A stretch of 64,000 nt of DNA from the NCBI GenBank assembly GCA_011634665.1, contig WAEK01000001.1, forward strand, positions 1,689,501 through 1,753,500. The letters are read 5' to 3'. The notes below the pieces were generated by a model. That model saw only the letters and a list, made by a program, of their open reading frames with translations. It was not told the origin of the DNA and did no database searches. This stretch comes from Mortierella sp. BCC40632 (Eukaryota; Mortierellomycota; Mortierellomycetes; Mortierellales; Mortierellaceae). How positions within the stretch are numbered: position 1 is the first letter of the stretch; each line of letters begins with the position of its first letter. Both the position numbers and the translations under genes were made by a program. Below, in pieces: positions 59,300 to 64,000 of this stretch.

Positions 59300-59690
59300 G
59301 CCTGGGCAATCCCCCCCTCCTCTCTCCTCCAGCTCGAACCTATTGTGTTCATTCAAAAACAAAAGGAAGAAAAAAAAACCAGAAATTGCAAGATTCGGCC
59401 GAGCGACATTAGCCTTAATGCTCACTGTTGCTAGCCATAAAAAAAAAACTGACCCAACGCATTGTAGAACAGACTTGTTCTCGTACCGCGTGGCCACACA
59501 ACCATGACTAATCACTCACTCTCTTTCTTTCTTTCTCTCTGTCTCTCCTCTCTCTCTCTCTCTCTTTCGTCTTTTTCCTTTCTTGACCTTGTCACACTTG
59601 GGATAACTACAACCCTCTTCTTCTTTATATCGGGCTCGATCTCGATGCCCGATCGCCTCTTCTATCCCCTTGTCTTTGTCTTTGTACCTC

Positions 59691-59728
<38 letters not shown>

Positions 59729-60314
59729 TTCTTTCTGACCTTGTCCGATTTATCCTTTGACAACTGGAACTGGGGGTGTGTGTAAAATAATAATAATAAT
59801 AATAATTCTATTGCCCTATTCTATTCGGGGTGGTCGTCGTGGTGGTTGGCGGGGGGGGGGATGGGATCGGATCGAGTAGACCTTATTCGATCCATTTCCG
59901 ATCCAGAGCACCCACTTTCACTCGAGCAACTCAATGTGACGCAGCGCGATCATATCCAAGTCTCGGATGAGAACAACTCGGTCCTAGTCGAGTTCACACC
60001 CACGATCCCGCATTGTTCGATGGCGACTTTGATTGGTCTTTGTATCCGTGTACGCCTGCTCAGATGTCTACCCTCTCGATTCAAGGTACATTTAAGAAAG
60101 AATGAAAGAAGAAAAAGAAACGACAAAAGAGTGATTTTTTTTGACTTTATGGTTTCTCGTTCATTCATGGAGAGGGTGGGAGTGAGCAGTGATGCTGTGT
60201 TAGCGGTTCTACCCGAATCGAAAATGCAACACCCGCACACCCTAGTCAACCCTAGACATCGCAACGGTTGTCTCTCTCTTTCTCTTTCTCTCTACTTTAC
60301 CGCTGCGCCTACCA

Positions 60315-60347
<33 letters not shown>

Positions 60348-60412
60348 CACTGGACCGTACATTCCTGACTTCATATCCCTAAAAAAAAAAAATTTTCGAA
60401 CGACCCTTTTTT

Positions 60413-60451
<39 letters not shown>

Positions 60452-60611
60452 CACTTAGGTTGACATCTCGGTCAGGAAAGGAACTCACCAGAGTGAGCAT
60501 GCGGTCAACAAGCAACTTAATGACAAGGAGCGTGTGGCTGCTGCTCTAGAGAACTCTCATCTTCTCGAGGTGGTGAATCAATGTTTGGCAACAGCAACAA
60601 GTGGAGGGTAG
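58955..60611 (+). CDS. CIA2: Cytosolic iron-sulfur assembly component, MIP18 family
   Basis: Targeting-complex protein that, with Cia1 and Met18, hands Fe-S clusters to cytosolic and nuclear apoproteins such as DNA polymerases and helicases. Three exons: 58955-59081, 59880-60085, 60459-60611, phases 1 and 0, 161 residues (human CIAO2B 163). Matching motifs: [10 protein letters not shown] at the start, PIDAQEIF / [20 protein letters not shown] across the first junction, [16 protein letters not shown] with the conserved Cys88, then [20 protein letters not shown] and [13 protein letters not shown] at the end. The first intron (798 bp) holds a long CT tract. The ATG follows a pyrimidine-rich leader. 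Confidence 0.96.
59228..59296. repeat. CT microsatellite in CIA2 intron 1
   Basis: Perfect CT repeat of about 70 bp within the 798-bp first intron, following a GT repeat near 59139-59157. Confidence 0.9.
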
Positions 60612-61012
60612 TTGCCAACATTAAAAAGCCCCTGTCGCCGTCAAGTAAAAAAAAAATACTGAGACTATTGGGGGATTTGCCTTAAAAACAGCGAAATGAA
60701 CTTTTTTTTTTTTTGAGAGAGCAAGAAAGGAACAATTTTATGCCAGTCTTTGGATGCAGAAAGAAAAGATTATTTTTTATTTATTTTTTTTTTTTTGGTA
60801 ACATTACACTGGACTATTCAGGCAAACTACTTTTTTTTTTTTTTTTGAGATCAAGCGCTCTTCTCTGTCGTTACTCTACTGCTCCTCTCGAAACAATAAC
60901 AACAACAACAAAAGAAAAATCCACTGTAACATATCGAGCAAGAATAAAAAAGTGCTGAAGGAAGGAAGAGTGTGGGCATTTCTCGATGCATGCACGAACC
61001 GACATGCATGCA

Positions 61013-61050
<38 letters not shown>

Positions 61051-61260
61051 AACTTCAAAAAGGAAGAAAGAAAGCATACAAAAAGGACTGACAAAAGTGG
61101 GTAGCCGCTAATGCTCAGCCATTGAGTATGTATTGCACAAGATGTATGTACAATTCTCTCGTGGACCGTGTCCTTGAGAGAAGCGATGACCCCTTCCCAT
61201 TTCTTATTCTTCTTCTTCCCCTCTAATATTTCAATAACTCTCCCCTCCCCTTGTGCCTCC
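60612..61260. other. Convergent 3' regions (CIA2 / RIB7)
   Basis: About 650 bp with T-runs at 60703-60714, 60785-60798 and 60830-60846, CAA repeats near 60895-60912 and a GA tract near 61023-61045. No gene recognised. It should contain both 3' UTRs. Confidence 0.55.
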
Positions 61261-62409
61261 TCAGATTGTTTGCTTTGAATAGGGCTTGGCGACCATCATG
61301 ATATCTCTTCCAAGTGGATGGTATACAATATCCTTGAAAAGTGGAGCAGCCTTTCCGTGGAAAGAGGAAGAGAAAGAAGAAGAAAAGAGTCAGATCTACT
61401 GCTCCACAAGTTGGTAGAAGAATCAAGAGAATAAAAGAGATCTCCAGTAGAATGAATTACCTCCGCATCATGAACGGCCGAGATTCCATCCTGTCCAACA
61501 TAAGTGGGTGCGATTGTGATCAAGATCGAGTCGACTCGTCCTGATTTCAGGAACGAGCTAATCACACCAGCACCACCTTCTACCATGAGGGATTTGATCG
61601 AAAGAGAACCCAATATCGAGAGGATCTGATCCACCTCAAGTTGTTGGTTTTGACTTGGTCCTTGACGAGAAGGCACAACAAACACTTTAGCACCAAGAGC
61701 CTCCAAAGCCAACTTTTGTTGTGGATCATGGGCTGGAGTGGTAAAGATCCAGGGTCGTTTGGGCGCAGCAGGCAACAAGAGCTTTGCCGAGAGTGGGAAT
61801 CGCAAGGTCGAGTCGATGATCACTGGCTGAGGGTGTTGGAGATGGGTGCCTTTAGGCAGAACAGGGTCGTCTAGATCGAGTCGGACTGGCGAGACACAGC
61901 CAGCAATGAAATCATAACATGTGAGCCAAGAGGAGGAAGAAGAGAAGGAGGAGGGAAGATCAGTGATCAGAAACCCAAAGTATTAAGCAACAAAAGCGGG
62001 ATCATCAAGCGGGATTACCAGTAAGACGTGGGTCATCGTTGAGGACTGTGCCAATGCCAACTAGAATTGCATCGTGCCTGGATCGTAGACTTTAATGCGA
62101 TAGTATTCCCAAGGGGGGAAAAGAGAGAGAATAGGATATCGTTGAATGGATATGTTGATATGCTCGAGAGACTTTTTCTTTCTTTTCATTTCTTTTTGGG
62201 TAAGGGAGTGCTCTTGGTTCCACATCAACACTTCATAGGTAACCTTACAGATGGGTTGCCTTCATAGACTCTGGACCGCTGAGGATGAGCTGCCGTCCGC
62301 CAGTCCCTGCAATCTTGCCATCGAGACTCTGAGCAAATGTCAGGGTAACGAATGGAGTTGACTGGTCAGACGAGGCGAGGAATGAGTGCTCGGAGAGAAA
62401 AGAGTACAT
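61261..62409 (-). CDS. RIB7: Riboflavin synthesis reductase (diaminohydroxyphosphoribosylamino-pyrimidine reductase type)
   Basis: NADPH-dependent reductase of the ribosylamino side chain in the second step of fungal riboflavin synthesis. Exons: 62409-62249, 62089-62019, 61885-61461, 61350-61261, phase-consistent, 248 residues (yeast Rib7 244). Family motifs: FVTLTFAQSLDGKIAG, then LILSGPESMKATHLLRSRHD across the first junction, AILVGIGTVLNDDPRLTVRL, SLMVEGGAGVISSFL, and the C-terminal DIVYHPLGRDIMMVAK. The start used is the first Met (MYSFLSEHS). The frame stays open upstream to a TCTCTAG acceptor-like site at about 62480, so an additional 5' exon adding residues such as TALGHVVDVPF is possible. 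Confidence 0.92.
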
Positions 62410-62885
62410 GACGAGGATGGAGTCACTGAATAGAGTAAAGGAAAAAGGGACGTCTACGACATGACCTAGGGCAGTCCATGTCTAGAGAGAGAAGAGAGAA
62501 TGTGAGAAGAGAGAAGGAGAAAAAAAACGTATTCAAGTCACATCTCTCGACACGCGCCCTGTTGCATATGACACGACACCCCCAAAGGCTCACGCTGCTC
62601 TCCCATCTCTCTTTCTCTCTTTCTCTCTTTCTCTCTTTCTCTCTTTCTCTCTCTTCCACCTAATCCCATCCATTGCACCAAGCCTGCCCATAGACCCGCG
62701 AGCCAGGACACTACCCTCTCCCCCCGCCTCATAGGATCATCAGAGACACCCTCCAGAGACGATCGCCCATTCATTCAGACTCAGGAACAGGCAGCCTGTC
62801 ACCCTTTTTTGTATACTTGCATTTTACTCTCTCAGGAACGCATTAGACAGCTAATTCAGGAGATAAAAAGAAAGAAAGCTTCACC
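62410..62885. other. Divergent promoter region RIB7 / dynamitin
   Basis: Only 476 bp separate the two divergent start codons. It contains GA on the plus strand near 62479-62520 (CT for RIB7) and a CTCTTT repeat near 62607-62655 (CT for dynamitin). Part may be an additional 5' exon and intron of RIB7. Confidence 0.5.
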
Positions 62886-63891
62886 ATGTCCAGCAAGTAC
62901 TCGACACTTCCCGATATTGTAATGGAAGAGACCTTTTTTTTTATTATTACTGGGGAGGGGGGAGGAGGCAGGGAAGAGGAGAGGACTCTCCTGCTGAGCA
63001 TGCCATTTTACTTTATTGGCTTCCCGCGTTGCTCATCATCCTCCATTCCATCACATCACTCTTCTCACGGGGGATGGGAAACCTCAATTAGGACACTCAA
63101 CCAGATGTCTACGAAACTCCAGACGACACAGGCGATCGGAATGGCCGCGTCGCCGGTGTTGATTCCAAGGCAAGTCAAAAAGAGTGCATCTTGCTCTCAC
63201 ACATACGCACACACACACACTCTCTCTCTCTCTCTCTCTCTCGGTTTTTTATATATCTCTTTGAACAGTAGTAACGGTCTACTTTTTTCTCTTGGCCAAG
63301 TTGGAGCGGTTGGAACTAACCAATTCCCCACACACACTCTCTCTCTTTCTTTCTTTCTTTCTTTTAGGACCTGGAAAGCGACGAGGAAAGAGAAGGCATT
63401 GACAAGTCGGGTGTCTCTGTTAAGGAAGCATCGGCCCGCTTCAAGGACTGTGTCGTAGACACTTCGGCAACAGGTAAAAAGAGAACAATCCTAGTCTTTT
63501 GGTGGTGGTGGAGAGGGGGGGTCAGGATGGACCAATTCCGCCTTTTTAAAAAAAAAAAAAGGACCCAACATTTTTTTTTTTTTTTATTTTGCTGCTCTAT
63601 CAAAGAAACAACAAAAAGGTCTTCCTCATGACCAACTCTCTCCCTAACCCATTTATTATTGTTTCCTTTCCTCTTTACTGTGTCTGTGGGTTCACAATAG
63701 ACTTTTCGGATAGATTGAACAAGCGCAAAAAGGCCATGTACCGTACCTTTGTGAGGAGACCCAACCTGGAAACATCGGAATACGAGATCTTGCCAAAGGA
63801 AGTGATCCTTCAGGAGACACCTCTTCAAAAGCTGCGACGACTTATATATGAGGTCAAGGAACTCGGTGAAGAGGCTGCCTCGAATGAGCAG
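62886..63891 (+). CDS. Dynactin subunit 2 (dynamitin), 3' partial
   Basis: Subunit of the dynactin shoulder that couples dynein to cargo. Exons seen: 62886-62918, 63092-63169, 63368-63473, 63701-63891, 136 residues, then a GTAAAC donor; the gene runs on past the window. The start MSSKYSTLPDI followed by DTQPDVYETPDD matches the dynamitin N-terminus, which in animals begins with a K-Y-x-x-L-P-x-I pattern and then PDVYET. DFSDRLNKRKK, SEYEILPKE and QETPLQKLRRLIYEVKEL match the central region before the coiled coils. The second intron begins GC (AAGGCAAGTC) with a TTTCTTTTAG acceptor; using the nearby GT instead breaks the frame. Confidence 0.9.
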
Positions 63892-64000
63892 GTAAACCCC
63901 CAGGCAAAGAAATGAGAGAGTGAGAATGGGGGGGGAGAGAGATGTTAAATATGTGCTCTTCACGAGCCAAAAGCTCTCGCTCTTGGCCCGCTTTTGGGGG

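Overview
The window is a gene-dense stretch of a fungal nuclear genome. Genes carry many short introns with GT-AG (twice GC-AG) borders and low-complexity introns full of poly-T, CT/GA and other microsatellites. Fungal markers are ERG6 (sterol C24-methyltransferase) and a Pil1-type eisosome protein. The Delta8-Delta7 sterol isomerase is of the EBP type rather than the ERG2 type usual in Dikarya. This, with an intron-rich layout and lipid/peroxisome genes, suggests an early-diverging fungus, perhaps Mortierellomycotina/Mucoromycota. That placement is inference; no rRNA is present to test it. I see no bacterial, viral or CRISPR features and no convincing tRNA.

Layout. 0.6-2.0 kb: mitochondrial CoA-type carrier (+, 5' end missing). 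3.1-4.5 kb: MBOAT/wax-synthase-like acyltransferase (-). 4.5-10.1 kb: repeat-rich, with only one orphan terminal exon supported. 10.1-16.1 kb: ERG6 (+), EBP isomerase (-) and UDP-glucuronate decarboxylase (-). 16.1-19.4 kb: no gene supported. 19.5-20.9 kb: TMX2-like thioredoxin (-). 22.2-28.9 kb: 2019-residue arrestin-domain protein (+). 29.3-30.6 kb: peroxisomal 2,4-dienoyl-CoA reductase (-). 31.3-32.9 kb: NEDD8 E2 UBC12 (-). 33.6-34.1 kb: CGR1 (-). 35.6-41.4 kb: PP4 regulatory subunit 3 in 12 exons (+). 42.4-48.0 kb: Q-rich SH3 protein (-). 49.1-49.8 kb: small acidic protein whose start codon is split by an intron (-). 50.8-51.4 kb: SCP2-like protein (-). 53.7-55.7 kb: eisosome BAR protein (+). 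56.3-58.1 kb: signal-peptide-peptidase-like protease (+). 59.0-60.6 kb: CIA2 (+). 61.3-62.4 kb: RIB7 (-). 62.9-64 kb: dynamitin (+, 3' partial).

Most genes are unrelated housekeeping functions. The clearest functional pairing is ERG6 with EBP, two ergosterol-branch enzymes lying tail to tail with 410 bp between their stop codons. Several other products touch lipid or peroxisome biology: the CoA carrier, the MBOAT protein, a dienoyl-CoA reductase ending AKL and an SCP2-like protein ending ARL. They are scattered and do not form an obvious operon-like cluster. Every multi-exon model was checked for reading phase across each junction. Coordinates come from reading the sequence by eye and may be off by a base or two in places.
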